A stretch of 64,000 nucleotides of DNA from Anaerocolumna aminovalerica (GCF_900115365.1 NZ_FOWD01000010.1:61574-125573), one strand, 5' to 3'; shown: positions 28,773 to 38,127, numbered from the stretch's first letter. Program-made: numbers and translations. The notes: generated by a model from the sequence alone, not told the origin.

Positions 28773-30892
28773 TTGTTTTGCACCCTAAACAGCATTGTAT
28801 TGGAAAGGTTGAAAGAAAATATATCATAAGAAAGGTTGCCACGAAAAGATCTTTCAACTTGATTTTGTGTGGCAGTGTCGCAGATTTGACACTGGATATG
28901 AATATGAATAAAAATTACAGTCTACCGGGATTATTAATAGAAACTTCTTTTGTATATGATTTTATCAGTCAAGGTGAAGTAAAATCAATCGATTATATTA
29001 ATCCTGATAATAGGGATATTATTAAGGATAAAGAAAATGCAGTTATTCTATTTACCCAAGGGAATCCCATTAATATAAATAGTGAGATTGCATCCAAATG
29101 TGTTGGGGTAATCGTAGATTCTAATATGGCCGTAACAAAAGTTATTAACAAGGCCCCTGATAAGGGTATAAGACCTTCTTTTACCGAAACCCCGGATGTA
29201 GAGATTCCAAGTGGTGGGTTCGCAGTTCTTTCTTATGATTCAGATTATGAAAATGCAGGAATCCGAAGTTTCTTTGCTGAGAAATTTAACAATGGAGATA
29301 TTGTAAAATTAAGAATTAACAATACAAAAATCTCTTTGGAAGAAATTCTGCAATTAACAGGACAGGCAGATAAGAAAGCATCCATGTCTTTGTTAAACAA
29401 CGAATACTGTACTATAGAGGAAAAGGATCTAAAAATTACAGGTTTCATAAGGAATCCTTTAAAATCATCTGAATATACAATTAAGGCAAAGAAATATGGT
29501 GCTTCCGAAGAACTATTGGAAGAAAAAACTACAGAGATTACCAATAAGGATAATTATGGTTTTATTATAACTCTTCAACTAAATAATGGTGTGAATTACA
29601 TAGACCTGCTTCTTTATGAAGATGGACAACTATTAAGCTATGCTAATCAAAAACGGATTGTATTTAAAAAGAAACAAAAAACTTTAAATAAAGATAAAAA
29701 AGTTATTATGTGGGTAGAGCAGTTTGTGAACGCCAAAACCTTAAATACGGTGGAGAAAATGGAAAAAGTAGTTGCTACTGCCAAAGATGCAGGAATTACT
29801 GAATTTGCTGTTGATGTAAAGGGTTGTGAAGGATTTGCCGCATATAAAAAAACTACCCTCACTCATGCTCCTTACATGACTGAAACAAGGGATCCCGGAA
29901 AAAAAGCGGAGATGGATATTGATTTCTTGGAGGAATTCTTAAAAGTAGCTCATAAATATAATATGAAAGTGTATGCCAGTTTTAATTTCTTTGTGGAAGG
30001 CAATATATCCAAGGAAGACTATGCTATTAATGTCCCGGAAGAACACCGGGGGTGGGCAGAAGTAATTCAGGCACCGGAAGATAAGGGTGAACTTAAAAGC
30101 GTATTAGAAACCAAGAGAAATTCTATGCTTTTGTATGTTAATCCCGCTAATGATGAAGTACAGGATTTCCAATTGAAAAGAGTAGAAGAAGTTCTTATGA
30201 ACTATCCTATAGATGGTGTTATTATGGATAGAGCCAGATATGATCATCAATATGCGGACTTTAGCGAAGAAACAAAAGAAAAGTTTATAGCTTATTTAGC
30301 AAGCAAGAATAAGAATTTGGATAATTGGCCTGCCGATATTTATTCCATCGGGGCGGACGGTACCATGGTACTTGGAAAGCATTATTTTGAATGGATAACC
30401 TTTAGAAGTTCGGTAATTTGTAGTTTCTCCAAACGGTTAAGGACATTGGTTGATCAATATGGCAGAGATCAGAACAGAGACATAAAACTTGCTGCATATG
30501 TAGGTTCCTGGTATGAAACCTACTATCAAAATGGTGTCAATTGGGCTGACGAAAGTTTTGTTTATAATGAAAGACTGGATTTTCCCCAGCCGGCACTTTA
30601 TACAAGGGAATATGCTAAAACAAGTTATTTAAATAATATTGATTTTATTATGATTGGATGTTATTATGATACCAAAGAGCAAATTGAAAAATATGTAACT
30701 CTTGGTAATATATTGACCAATGAGAAAGTAGATTTAATAGGTTCTATCAGCCTTCCTGATTTGAAAACACCGGAGGAACTACGTAACGGTTTTCAGTCGG
30801 TTTATCAAAACAGCAAAGGCGGCATGATTTTTGATTTGTGTTATACGGATTGGACGAAATTAAAACCGGCTATTCAGAGCGAAGAAATATAA
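28760..30892 (+). CDS. GHL10-like (YngK-type) putative glycoside hydrolase
   Basis: Up to 710 residues. An N-terminal region of about 300 residues of unknown fold is followed by a TIM-barrel-like domain: VIMWVEQFVNAKT, GITEFAVDVKGCEGFAAY, YNMKVYASFNFF, PIDGVIMDRARYD (equivalent to the DGIxxDxxRYP motif of GHL10) and a C-terminal SLPDLKTPEELRNGFQ. GHL10 proteins are putative glycosidases with few characterised members. No signal peptide is seen. The start is unclear: the longest frame opens with a TTG at 28760 inside a palindromic repeat, the first in-frame ATG is at 28898, and no good ribosome site precedes either. A 5' end disturbed by the repeat is possible. Confidence 0.7.
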   Translation: MQQPFVLHPKQHCIGKVERKYIIRKVATKRSFNLILCGSVADLTLDMNMNKNYSLPGLLIETSFVYDFISQGEVKSIDYINPDNRDIIKDKENAVILFTQGNPININSEIASKCVGVIVDSNMAVTKVINKAPDKGIRPSFTETPDVEIPSGGFAVLSYDSDYENAGIRSFFAEKFNNGDIVKLRINNTKISLEEILQLTGQADKKASMSLLNNEYCTIEEKDLKITGFIRNPLKSSEYTIKAKKYGASEELLEEKTTEITNKDNYGFIITLQLNNGVNYIDLLLYEDGQLLSYANQKRIVFKKKQKTLNKDKKVIMWVEQFVNAKTLNTVEKMEKVVATAKDAGITEFAVDVKGCEGFAAYKKTTLTHAPYMTETRDPGKKAEMDIDFLEEFLKVAHKYNMKVYASFNFFVEGNISKEDYAINVPEEHRGWAEVIQAPEDKGELKSVLETKRNSMLLYVNPANDEVQDFQLKRVEEVLMNYPIDGVIMDRARYDHQYADFSEETKEKFIAYLASKNKNLDNWPADIYSIGADGTMVLGKHYFEWITFRSSVICSFSKRLRTLVDQYGRDQNRDIKLAAYVGSWYETYYQNGVNWADESFVYNERLDFPQPALYTREYAKTSYLNNIDFIMIGCYYDTKEQIEKYVTLGNILTNEKVDLIGSISLPDLKTPEELRNGFQSVYQNSKGGMIFDLCYTDWTKLKPAIQSEEI

Positions 30893-31207
30893 GTAATAAC
30901 TAGTGATACATAACATAAAAATATCGATGATTTGTAAATTATGAATAATTATTTCCAGAAATTTGTAATAATTGTTGAAGATAAGTTTGTTTTATCTGTA
31001 ATACTATTTAAATTTTACAAATCATAATATATATGTAATGTAAATATTAGAAAATAAGGAGACGGGCATACAGGTCTGAGCGGATAGGGACACAGATGCC
31101 AATAGATTAAGACATAATAAACTGCAGAAAGAAAAAATGAACTTGTTTGAAAATACCAGAGCGTTATTGTTATAAACAATTATATAAATTGTAAGGAGAT
31201 GAGTATT
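30893..31207. other. leader region before hppA
   Basis: AT-rich except for a GC-richer patch at about 31060-31100 in which GGCAT pairs with ATGCC and GTC with GAC inside. This could be a small structured RNA element, but it matches no riboswitch consensus I know (checked by eye against fluoride, c-di-GMP and Na+-type motifs). Confidence 0.3.
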
Positions 31208-33298
31208 TTGAAAATTGAAGTTTCATGGTTCTTTTATGCATCGATTATAGTTTCATTACTTGCATTTGGAGCTGCTTTTTGGCTTTACAAATGGGTGGCT
31301 TCCCAACCCTCCTCTAACAAAAGGATAGAGGAAGTAGGTAAATTGATTCGTAATGGTGCCAATACCTTTTTAACAAAGGAATTCAAAACATTAGGACGTT
31401 TTTGTGCAGTTGCGGCTATTATTATATTTATCCTATTACCTGTTCCTATATGGGTTGGTAACTTTAGGGATAATATATCTATGGCTGTATCCTATCTGTT
31501 TGGAACCTGTTTCTCTGCTATTGCAGGAAAGGTTGGTATCAGTATTGCAACCATTGCAAATATTAAAGCAGCGGAAGCCTCTACAAAGGGGATCAAACCT
31601 TCTTTTATGTCCGGTTTTCGCGGGGGAGCAGTTATGGGTATGGCTGTAGTTGGCTCCAGTTTGCTTGGTGTAACCCTGGTTCTGATGCTTACCGATAATA
31701 CGACTGCACTTTTGGGATTTAGTTTTGGTGCAAGCTCTATGGCATTATTTGCAAAGGCAGGGGGCGGTATTTTTACCAAAACAGCGGATATTAGTGCAGA
31801 CTTAGTGGGAAAAGTGGAACTTGGAATACCGGAAGACGACCCAAGAAATCCCGCTGTTATAGCGGATAATGTAGGCGATAATGTTGGAGATGTAGCAGGA
31901 ATGGGAGCAGATTTATTTGATTCCAATGTTGCTTCCATGTCAGCTGCTTTGGTTATGGCATCTGCCTTAGATAAAATTACCGGTGGAAGCCTGAATATGA
32001 GCATGGTTTTCTGTTATGCTGCAATTGGTTTGTTTGCATCCATTATCGGTGTATTAACAGCAAGGATGAATGACAAAGAAAACCCTACAAGAGCATTAAA
32101 CAGTAATACATATGTGACTACAATTATATATGGTGTTCTCACCGCTTTAGCTACTTATCTTTTTGATTTTGAATGGCGGATTTGGTTAGCCAGTGCAATT
32201 GGCTTATGCGTAGGTGTTCTGATTGGTATTGCCAGTGATTACTTTACCAATGATACAAAAAAGCCCGTTCATGCAGTGGCAAAAGCCTCTGAGTCAGGAC
32301 CTGCATTTACTATATTATCCGGCATCTCTTATGGGCTAATGAGTACGTTGCCTTCTATGATCGGTATTGGATTATCTGCCTTGGCAGCTTATAAAATCTG
32401 CGAACCTTTAGGGGAAGGATATCCAATGTTTGGAATCGCTATGGCAGCAGTAGGAATGCTCTCTATCGTAGGTATGATTATATCCAACGATGCTTATGGG
32501 CCTATAGTTGATAATGCAAGAGGCCTGGTTGAAATGGGTGACCTTGGAGATAAAGCGCTTGAAATTACAGACTCTTTAGACAGCGCAGGAAATACGGTAA
32601 AAGCAATTACAAAAGGGTTTTCTATTGGAGCAGCAGGGCTTACGGTCATTGCTTTGTTAGGGGCCTTTATTAGTGAAGTGAATGCAAGTGCATTAGAGAT
32701 GGGAAAAGAAGTACTGACTGGATTTGACGTATTAAATCCTGCTGTTTTCTTTGGATTATTAGTAGGAGCAGCAATACCCCCTGTTTTTTCCGCTATGTTA
32801 ATGCTTGGTGTAGACAGGAATGCCCAACGAATGGTGGAAGAAATCCATCGTCAATTCAGAGAAATTAAAGGTCTTAAAGAAGGGCATAAAGATGCGGTTC
32901 CCGAATATGATAATTGTATTCGTATAGCTACAGATGGTGCTTTGAAAGAATTAATACCGGCAGGATTAATGACCATACTGGCAACGATTATAGTTGGATT
33001 TATCGGGGGAGTACAGGCTATTGGAGGCTTTATTACAGGTAACATTGTCAGTGGTTTAATTTTTGCATTATTTATGTCTAATGCAGGGGGACTTTGGGAC
33101 AATAGCAAAAAATATATTGAAGCCGGCCATAACGGAGGAAAGAATTCAGAAACTCACAAAGCAACGATAGTAGGTGATACGGTAGGTGACCCCTTTAAAG
33201 ATACTGCTGGACCGTCCATTAATACCCAGATTACAGTAGTTTCCTTAGTGGCTTCTTTAACTGCAACCTTATTTTTAACATTTTCATTATTTGGTTAA
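31208..33298 (+). CDS. hppA: membrane-bound proton-translocating pyrophosphatase (K+-independent type)
   Basis: About 696 residues, multi-spanning (16 helices expected). It hydrolyses pyrophosphate and pumps ions across the membrane, conserving energy. Core motifs: ADISADLVGKVELGIPEDDPRNPAVIADNVGDNVGDVAGMGADLF around residue 195-240 (Asp-rich PPi/Mg2+ site), and late GDTVGDPFKDTAGPSINTQI. The K+-dependence switch reads GNTVKAITKG: Lys and Thr at the positions that are Ala and Ala/Gly in K+-dependent enzymes, so this is the K+-independent class, mostly proton pumps. AGGAG lies 9 bases before TTG 31208 but touches the in-frame ATG at 31199; I prefer the TTG. Confidence 0.92.
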   Translation: MKIEVSWFFYASIIVSLLAFGAAFWLYKWVASQPSSNKRIEEVGKLIRNGANTFLTKEFKTLGRFCAVAAIIIFILLPVPIWVGNFRDNISMAVSYLFGTCFSAIAGKVGISIATIANIKAAEASTKGIKPSFMSGFRGGAVMGMAVVGSSLLGVTLVLMLTDNTTALLGFSFGASSMALFAKAGGGIFTKTADISADLVGKVELGIPEDDPRNPAVIADNVGDNVGDVAGMGADLFDSNVASMSAALVMASALDKITGGSLNMSMVFCYAAIGLFASIIGVLTARMNDKENPTRALNSNTYVTTIIYGVLTALATYLFDFEWRIWLASAIGLCVGVLIGIASDYFTNDTKKPVHAVAKASESGPAFTILSGISYGLMSTLPSMIGIGLSALAAYKICEPLGEGYPMFGIAMAAVGMLSIVGMIISNDAYGPIVDNARGLVEMGDLGDKALEITDSLDSAGNTVKAITKGFSIGAAGLTVIALLGAFISEVNASALEMGKEVLTGFDVLNPAVFFGLLVGAAIPPVFSAMLMLGVDRNAQRMVEEIHRQFREIKGLKEGHKDAVPEYDNCIRIATDGALKELIPAGLMTILATIIVGFIGGVQAIGGFITGNIVSGLIFALFMSNAGGLWDNSKKYIEAGHNGGKNSETHKATIVGDTVGDPFKDTAGPSINTQITVVSLVASLTATLFLTFSLFG

Positions 33299-33316
33299 TA
33301 TAAATCTATAGGCTAT

Positions 33317-33373
33317 CAGAATTATCACATATTTAAACTATATCTTAGCTAGTGTTTTTATGTGGTAATTCTG
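33317..33373 (+). terminator. intrinsic terminator after hppA
   Basis: CAGAATTATCACATA (33317-33331) pairs with TATGTGGTAATTCTG (33359-33373), with one G:T pair. GGCCTTTTTTTATT follows directly. Confidence 0.75.
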
Positions 33374-33486
33374 GGCCTTTTTTTATTTATTCTTCGCAAA
33401 ACTTGCAAAAGTAATTTAAATATGATATAATACATAATCATTTATTAACCAATTATATTTTTTATTTTTTTAGGAGGAAACGATAC

Positions 33487-34824
33487 ATGGACGATGACCC
33501 CGACGGGGATAGTATTTTCATACAAATACTATTGCTTTTATTTTTAACTCTAATCAATGGTTTTTTCTCATGTGCCGAAATGGCTATGGTATCTGTTAAC
33601 AAGAATAAGATTAAAAAGTTAGTAGACGCTGGAAACAACAAAGCCATCTTGGTTCAAAAATTTCATGATGAACCGACCAAATTTTTATCAACGATTCAGG
33701 TTGCAATTACACTTGCTGGATTTTTCTCAAGTGCATCTGCTGCAACAGGACTTTCAGATCCTTTAAGCAGACGATTGACTGAACTGCAAGTTCCATACAG
33801 CGGACAAATTTCTTTAATAACCGTTACTTTAATACTTTCATTCTTTACTTTGGTTTTTGGTGAGTTAGTACCAAAAAGGATTGCATTGCATAATCCGGAA
33901 GCAATCAGCATGTTTTCAGTAAAACCGATTCGTGCCGTTTCCAAATTTGCATATCCTTTTATCAGGCTGTTAACGGCAACCACCAATTTAGTAATGAAAA
34001 TCTTCGGTAGCGAAAATGAAAATGTACAGGACATGATTTCCAGAGAAGAAATAAAGTCCCTTGTAGAAGAAGGACAAGCACGAGGCGTAATTAATAAAAA
34101 GGAAAAAGAGATGATCGATTCTATTATCGAGTTCGATGATACCTTGGCAAAAGAAGTAATGACACCAAGAATTAATGTTTTTGCCATAGATGTATTAGAA
34201 CCCATGGAAGAGTATCTTGATGAATTATTGGAAGTAAAATATTCAAGGATTCCTGTTTATGAAGATGATGTTGATAACGTTATTGGTGTTTTATATATGA
34301 AAGATTTTATGCGTGAAGCTATCAAAAAAGGATTTGACAAAATTGATATAAGATCTATTATGAATAAACCTTTTTTAGTTCCGGATAGTAAAAATATTGA
34401 TGAGTTATTTAAAGAAATGCAGTTATCTAAGACGCAAATTGCCATATTAATTGATGAATACGGTGGATTTTCCGGTATTGTAACACTGGAAGACTTAGTA
34501 GAAGAAGTAATGGGTGATATTGATGATGAATATGATAACAATGCACCTAAAATTAAAAAAATCGATAATTCTACTTATTTAATTGATGGCATGATACCAA
34601 TTGATGAGTTAAATTATAAATTGGATTTAAATATTAGTTCGGAAAATTTTGAAACCATATCTGGACTATTAATCGATACACTTGGAGAAATACCCAGAGA
34701 CCATGATGACCGTACCATTGAATTGGATGGATTGGTATTTAAGATTGAAAGTGTAAAGAAAAAGCGCATAGATAAAATAAAACTTTATATTGGACCAAGA
34801 GAAGAAATAGTTCAACAATCATAA
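33487..34824 (+). CDS. CNNM/HlyC-CorC family membrane protein with CBS domains
   Basis: 445 residues. Order: DUF21 (CNNM) transmembrane domain, about 10-195 (LTLINGFFSCAEMAMVSVNKNKIKKLVDAG; TLVFGELVPKRIALHNPE), CBS pair about 210-335 (VMTPRINVFAIDVL; IAILIDEYGGFSGIVTLEDLVEEVMGDI), then a CorC_HlyC transporter-associated domain about 350-435. Members were long called hemolysins. Current evidence ties the family to Mg2+ (and other cation) export, with CBS domains sensing ATP/Mg. It is a single gene: AGGAGG upstream, a terminator behind. Confidence 0.9.
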   Translation: MDDDPDGDSIFIQILLLLFLTLINGFFSCAEMAMVSVNKNKIKKLVDAGNNKAILVQKFHDEPTKFLSTIQVAITLAGFFSSASAATGLSDPLSRRLTELQVPYSGQISLITVTLILSFFTLVFGELVPKRIALHNPEAISMFSVKPIRAVSKFAYPFIRLLTATTNLVMKIFGSENENVQDMISREEIKSLVEEGQARGVINKKEKEMIDSIIEFDDTLAKEVMTPRINVFAIDVLEPMEEYLDELLEVKYSRIPVYEDDVDNVIGVLYMKDFMREAIKKGFDKIDIRSIMNKPFLVPDSKNIDELFKEMQLSKTQIAILIDEYGGFSGIVTLEDLVEEVMGDIDDEYDNNAPKIKKIDNSTYLIDGMIPIDELNYKLDLNISSENFETISGLLIDTLGEIPRDHDDRTIELDGLVFKIESVKKKRIDKIKLYIGPREEIVQQS

Positions 34825-34857
34825 GAGAAATTGTTTAAAATATAAATAAATAACAAG

Positions 34858-34891
34858 GCAGTTGAAAATAATTTATCATATTTTCAACTGC
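34858..34891 (+). terminator. intrinsic terminator after the CNNM gene
   Basis: GCAGTTGAAAAT (34858-34869) and ATTTTCAACTGC (34880-34891) form a perfect 12-bp stem followed by TGTTTTAGTTT. Confidence 0.75.
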
Positions 34892-34926
34892 TGTTTTAGT
34901 TTAAAGAGAAACCTGTTCAAATAGTT

Positions 34927-35475
34927 CTAATAATAGAATTGTTCTAATATTCCATAAGACATAATATCCGCCATTTTTAAAGCATCTGCCTGAATCAAAT
35001 CAAAATTAATAATATCCTGAGCGTATTTCCCGTTTAACCGGTATGTAGCTTCGTCTTCTGTCATCTTTAAATGCTGATAGAATAAAGACTTAAATTTCTT
35101 CATATTCCAATATGGATTTATACTTCCAAGTAAATCTATAATTTCATCAGCGTTTTTAAACCAATCTCTTCTGTCTTCATTTGCAGCTTCTGTGTCTCCG
35201 GCTTTTGCGTGATTAACTAAACTTGCCGCAATAGTCAGATGTGCTCTAAATAAACTTTCAAATTTCTTTGCAATTTCAGTACCGTAGTACAATTTCAGTA
35301 CATTAGCAAAATCAGTTGGATTACGAAGTAGCCTATTTGTCACAAATTCCAAATCCTCTAGTCCTGCCACGGCGCTAATTATAAAATTTCTTGTCCAAAA
35401 AATATGTTCTTGCCAAAGTTCCCTAAAAAGATTAATCAGATTTATTTTGGCAGTCAGGCTGTTCTTAGATCTCAT
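34927..35475 (-). CDS. conserved hypothetical helical protein
   Basis: 182 residues, predicted all-alpha, soluble. Near the N terminus is LWQEHIFWTRNFIIS, and then RLLRNPTDFANVLKLYYG, LFRAHLTIAASLVNHAKAGD and LLGSINPYWN. I have seen similar (HxxWTR, then H-x-x-x-A-x-x-L-V) helical proteins in Bacillus and Paenibacillus genomes, without an experimental function. The spaced His residues could bind metal in a four-helix bundle; this is speculation. AAAGGGAT precedes the ATG. It is transcribed alone. Confidence 0.65.
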   Translation of the reverse strand: MRSKNSLTAKINLINLFRELWQEHIFWTRNFIISAVAGLEDLEFVTNRLLRNPTDFANVLKLYYGTEIAKKFESLFRAHLTIAASLVNHAKAGDTEAANEDRRDWFKNADEIIDLLGSINPYWNMKKFKSLFYQHLKMTEDEATYRLNGKYAQDIINFDLIQADALKMADIMSYGILEQFYY

Positions 35476-35999
35476 AGGTCATATCCCTTTATACAGTTTT
35501 TATTATTATATGTTATTTTAAATTATATGCTACTAATGAAAATAAATTGTAAAAATCTATAATTTATTTATAATAAGTTTATATTCCCTGCTTTTATATG
35601 AATAATATAGGAAAATAGATTTCATTTTATCTGGTTTTATAAAATGCTATATTGACATAGATTGATAAATACGATACAATCTAACCTAATATACGTTGTG
35701 ATTAAAATCACATTTGTTTGTATAAAAATACTGATAATTCAATATGGATATTGTGTTTTATTAAAATATATAAAATTGAAGATAATATATTGAATTAGCT
35801 GCTTGGAAGCTAAAGGCTGCCGCAAGACATTAAACTGTATTCTGAAAGGGTGATTACAGCTGTATGAATTCTGTACAGGAAGAAGTTCACCTATATTATA
35901 AAAGGATCCTTCGACAATTCAATTTCGTAGAATTTTTATTCAGAATGATGGTTATGCAGCGGCCCCTTTTTATATACAAAGCTGGAAAGGGAGGACACA
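35476..35999. other. intergenic region before the DUF4914 gene
   Basis: The first 330 bases are very AT-rich without a frame. The palindromic repeat at 35812-35968 fills most of the rest. Confidence 0.5.
35812..35968. repeat. ~155-bp palindromic element (GCTGCCGCAA variant)
   Basis: Ends AAAGGCTGCCGCA and TGCAGCGGCCCCTTTT pair, and ACTGTATTCTGAA inside matches ATTCAGAATGATGG. This is the same size and layout as the elements at 28.6 and 38.0 kb. It ends 31 bases before the start codon of the DUF4914 gene, so it probably lies in that gene's 5' untranslated region. Confidence 0.7.
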
Positions 36000-37877
36000 A
36001 TGAAAAGTTTATTAGAAAAGTTAAATTTGCCGAATGAAGTACAAAGCATTATCCAAAACAGCAAAAAAGTTGTTGTAGCTAAAAATAGGGAAGAATTATT
36101 GGAATTATCTTACGGCAGTACTGAAAATGATGAATTTCATGTTTCCTATGATGTAAAAGGTAAAGGGTCTGTACAGGAAGTAACCGTTAATCGCTGTAAA
36201 AATGGAGCAGTAGTAAATTATCTTGAAGATTATATGCGCAGAAGAGATCCGGATTGTTTAATCGTATCCGATGAACTTGGAACGGACAAACCTAAATTTA
36301 AGGATTTTTATAAAGCGGATTTTGAACCATTGCGCCAGGAAACATTTGATTGGTTAAAGGAACAGGAACTAATTGTATTGCCATTTATGTCCGGTGGTAA
36401 GGAATACGGATATGAATCCTTGCTTATTGCACCTTTGAATGCAGCTTTCTTTGCATGTGCAGTAGCAGATATACAAGGTTATATAAGTGTTGATGAAATT
36501 CCGGAAGGATTTTCACCAAAAGCAATTGTTTATCTGGCACCACCCTTCAGACACACACATTTTGGCGGAAAACAAGTAGTAGTTCATAATCGATCAATGG
36601 AACTTCATGAAGTATTTTCCTATAACCTTTACCCGGGACCAAGTGCTAAGAAAGGCATCTATGGAGTTCTTTTAAATATTGGTGAAAGAGAAGGGTGGAC
36701 AACAGTTCATGCTTCTACAGTAAGAGTGATTACACCTTATGATAATGAACTTGTTATTTTACATGAAGGTGCTTCCGGTGGCGGTAAAAGTGAAATGACA
36801 GAAGATATTCACCGTGAATTAGACGGAAGGATTGTATTAGGAACAAATACACTAACCGGCGAAAAGAATTATATTGATATAGTTGATACTTGTGAAGTGC
36901 AACCGGTTACGGACGATATGGCTCTTTGTCATCCGAAAATGCAAAATGAAAGCAAAAAGTTAGTTGTACAAGATGCAGAACAAGGCTGGTTCTTAAGACT
37001 TGATAATATTAAGAAATATGGTTCTTCACCCAAGTATGAAAGCATCATTGTTCAGCCTTCTGAAAAACTTTTATTCTTTAATTTAGACGGGGTATCCAAT
37101 GCAACCTGTCTTCCATGGGAACATACTTTAGATTCTAACGGAAAACCTTGCCCTAATCCAAGGGTTATTCTACCTAGAAAAATGGTACAGGGTATTGTAA
37201 GTGAACCGGTAGAGGTCGATGTAAGAAGTTTTGGTGTTCGAGTACCGCCTTGTACGAAAGAGCAGCCAAGTTATGGAATTATAGGACTGTTCCATATTCT
37301 TCCTCCTGCTATTGCATGGTTATGGAGATTAGTTGCTCCAAGAGGATATAATAATCCAAGTATAACTTCTACTCAGGGCATGACCAGTGAAGGTGTTGGT
37401 TCTTACTGGCCATTTGCAACAGGTAAAAAAGTAACACAGGCTAATCTGCTGTTAAATCAAATTACAAGTTCTACCCATACCAGATATGTATTGATTCCTA
37501 ACCAGCATATCGGTGCATATGAGGTTGGATTTATGCCGGAATGGATTGCAAGAGAGTATATTGCAAGAAGAGGCAGTGCTAAATTCAAACAAGAACATTT
37601 AACAGAAGCCCGCTGCAAATTACTAGGATATTGTCATAATACCTTAAAATTAGACGGACACTATATCCGCAGAGCATTCTTACAACCGGAAATGCAAAGC
37701 GAAGTTGGTCTGGAAGGTTATGATAAAGGAGCTGAGATATTAACAGATTTCTTTAAGAAAGAACTTGCTCAATATAATACAGAAGATCTGAATCCATTAG
37801 GAAAGCAAATTATTGACTGCTTTATGAGAGACGGTTCTCTGGAAGAGTATTGTGATATATTACCTATGCGTTTCTAA
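36000..37877 (+). CDS. DUF4914 family P-loop protein
   Basis: 625 residues. It contains a Walker A sequence GASGGGKS at 257-264 after a beta strand (ELVILHEGASGGGKSEM), and HASTVRVITPYDN just before. This is reminiscent of PEP-carboxykinase/HPr-kinase-like P-loops, where the loop follows a similar strand. No confident Walker B. Cys/Pro-rich blocks (CLPWEHTL, PCPNPRVILPRK) and a conserved TSTQGMTSEGVGSYWPFATGKK segment follow. DUF4914 is found in anaerobes; I know no defined function. GGGAGG lies 7 bases before the ATG. It is transcribed alone. Confidence 0.8.
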   Translation: MKSLLEKLNLPNEVQSIIQNSKKVVVAKNREELLELSYGSTENDEFHVSYDVKGKGSVQEVTVNRCKNGAVVNYLEDYMRRRDPDCLIVSDELGTDKPKFKDFYKADFEPLRQETFDWLKEQELIVLPFMSGGKEYGYESLLIAPLNAAFFACAVADIQGYISVDEIPEGFSPKAIVYLAPPFRHTHFGGKQVVVHNRSMELHEVFSYNLYPGPSAKKGIYGVLLNIGEREGWTTVHASTVRVITPYDNELVILHEGASGGGKSEMTEDIHRELDGRIVLGTNTLTGEKNYIDIVDTCEVQPVTDDMALCHPKMQNESKKLVVQDAEQGWFLRLDNIKKYGSSPKYESIIVQPSEKLLFFNLDGVSNATCLPWEHTLDSNGKPCPNPRVILPRKMVQGIVSEPVEVDVRSFGVRVPPCTKEQPSYGIIGLFHILPPAIAWLWRLVAPRGYNNPSITSTQGMTSEGVGSYWPFATGKKVTQANLLLNQITSSTHTRYVLIPNQHIGAYEVGFMPEWIAREYIARRGSAKFKQEHLTEARCKLLGYCHNTLKLDGHYIRRAFLQPEMQSEVGLEGYDKGAEILTDFFKKELAQYNTEDLNPLGKQIIDCFMRDGSLEEYCDILPMRF

Positions 37878-37970
37878 AGAGCATAAATAAGTTTTATGGA
37901 CTATGATTTATAGTTTCTTATCAATTGAAAGTTGAAATTTTAAAATAAAAATATATAAAAAAATATATAC

Positions 37971-38127
37971 AATAAGAGGCTGTTGCAAAACTGTCGTTTT
38001 GAGTGTACATTCAGCATAGTTGAATTTTAAGTGAGAATCACATAAAAGTGAGAGCTTAAAACATAGAATTCATTATTCTGAATCTGCACTCCCGAAATGA
38101 CAGCATTGTTTGCGACAGCCTCTTATT
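37971..38127. repeat. 157-bp palindromic element (GCTGTTGCAAAA family)
   Basis: AATAAGAGGCTGTTGCAAAAC (from 37971) and its near-complement ending at 38127 form the arms. The interior CTGTCGTTTTGAG … AGCATAGTTGAATTTTAAG matches the 28.6-kb copy. It lies behind the DUF4914 gene and could act as its terminator. It fills most of the 37878-38223 gap; the remainder holds no gene. Confidence 0.75.

Noticed and set aside
31492..32004. 170-codon minus-strand ORF within hppA
   Set aside because: It lies fully antisense to the strongly conserved pyrophosphatase and has no ribosome site.
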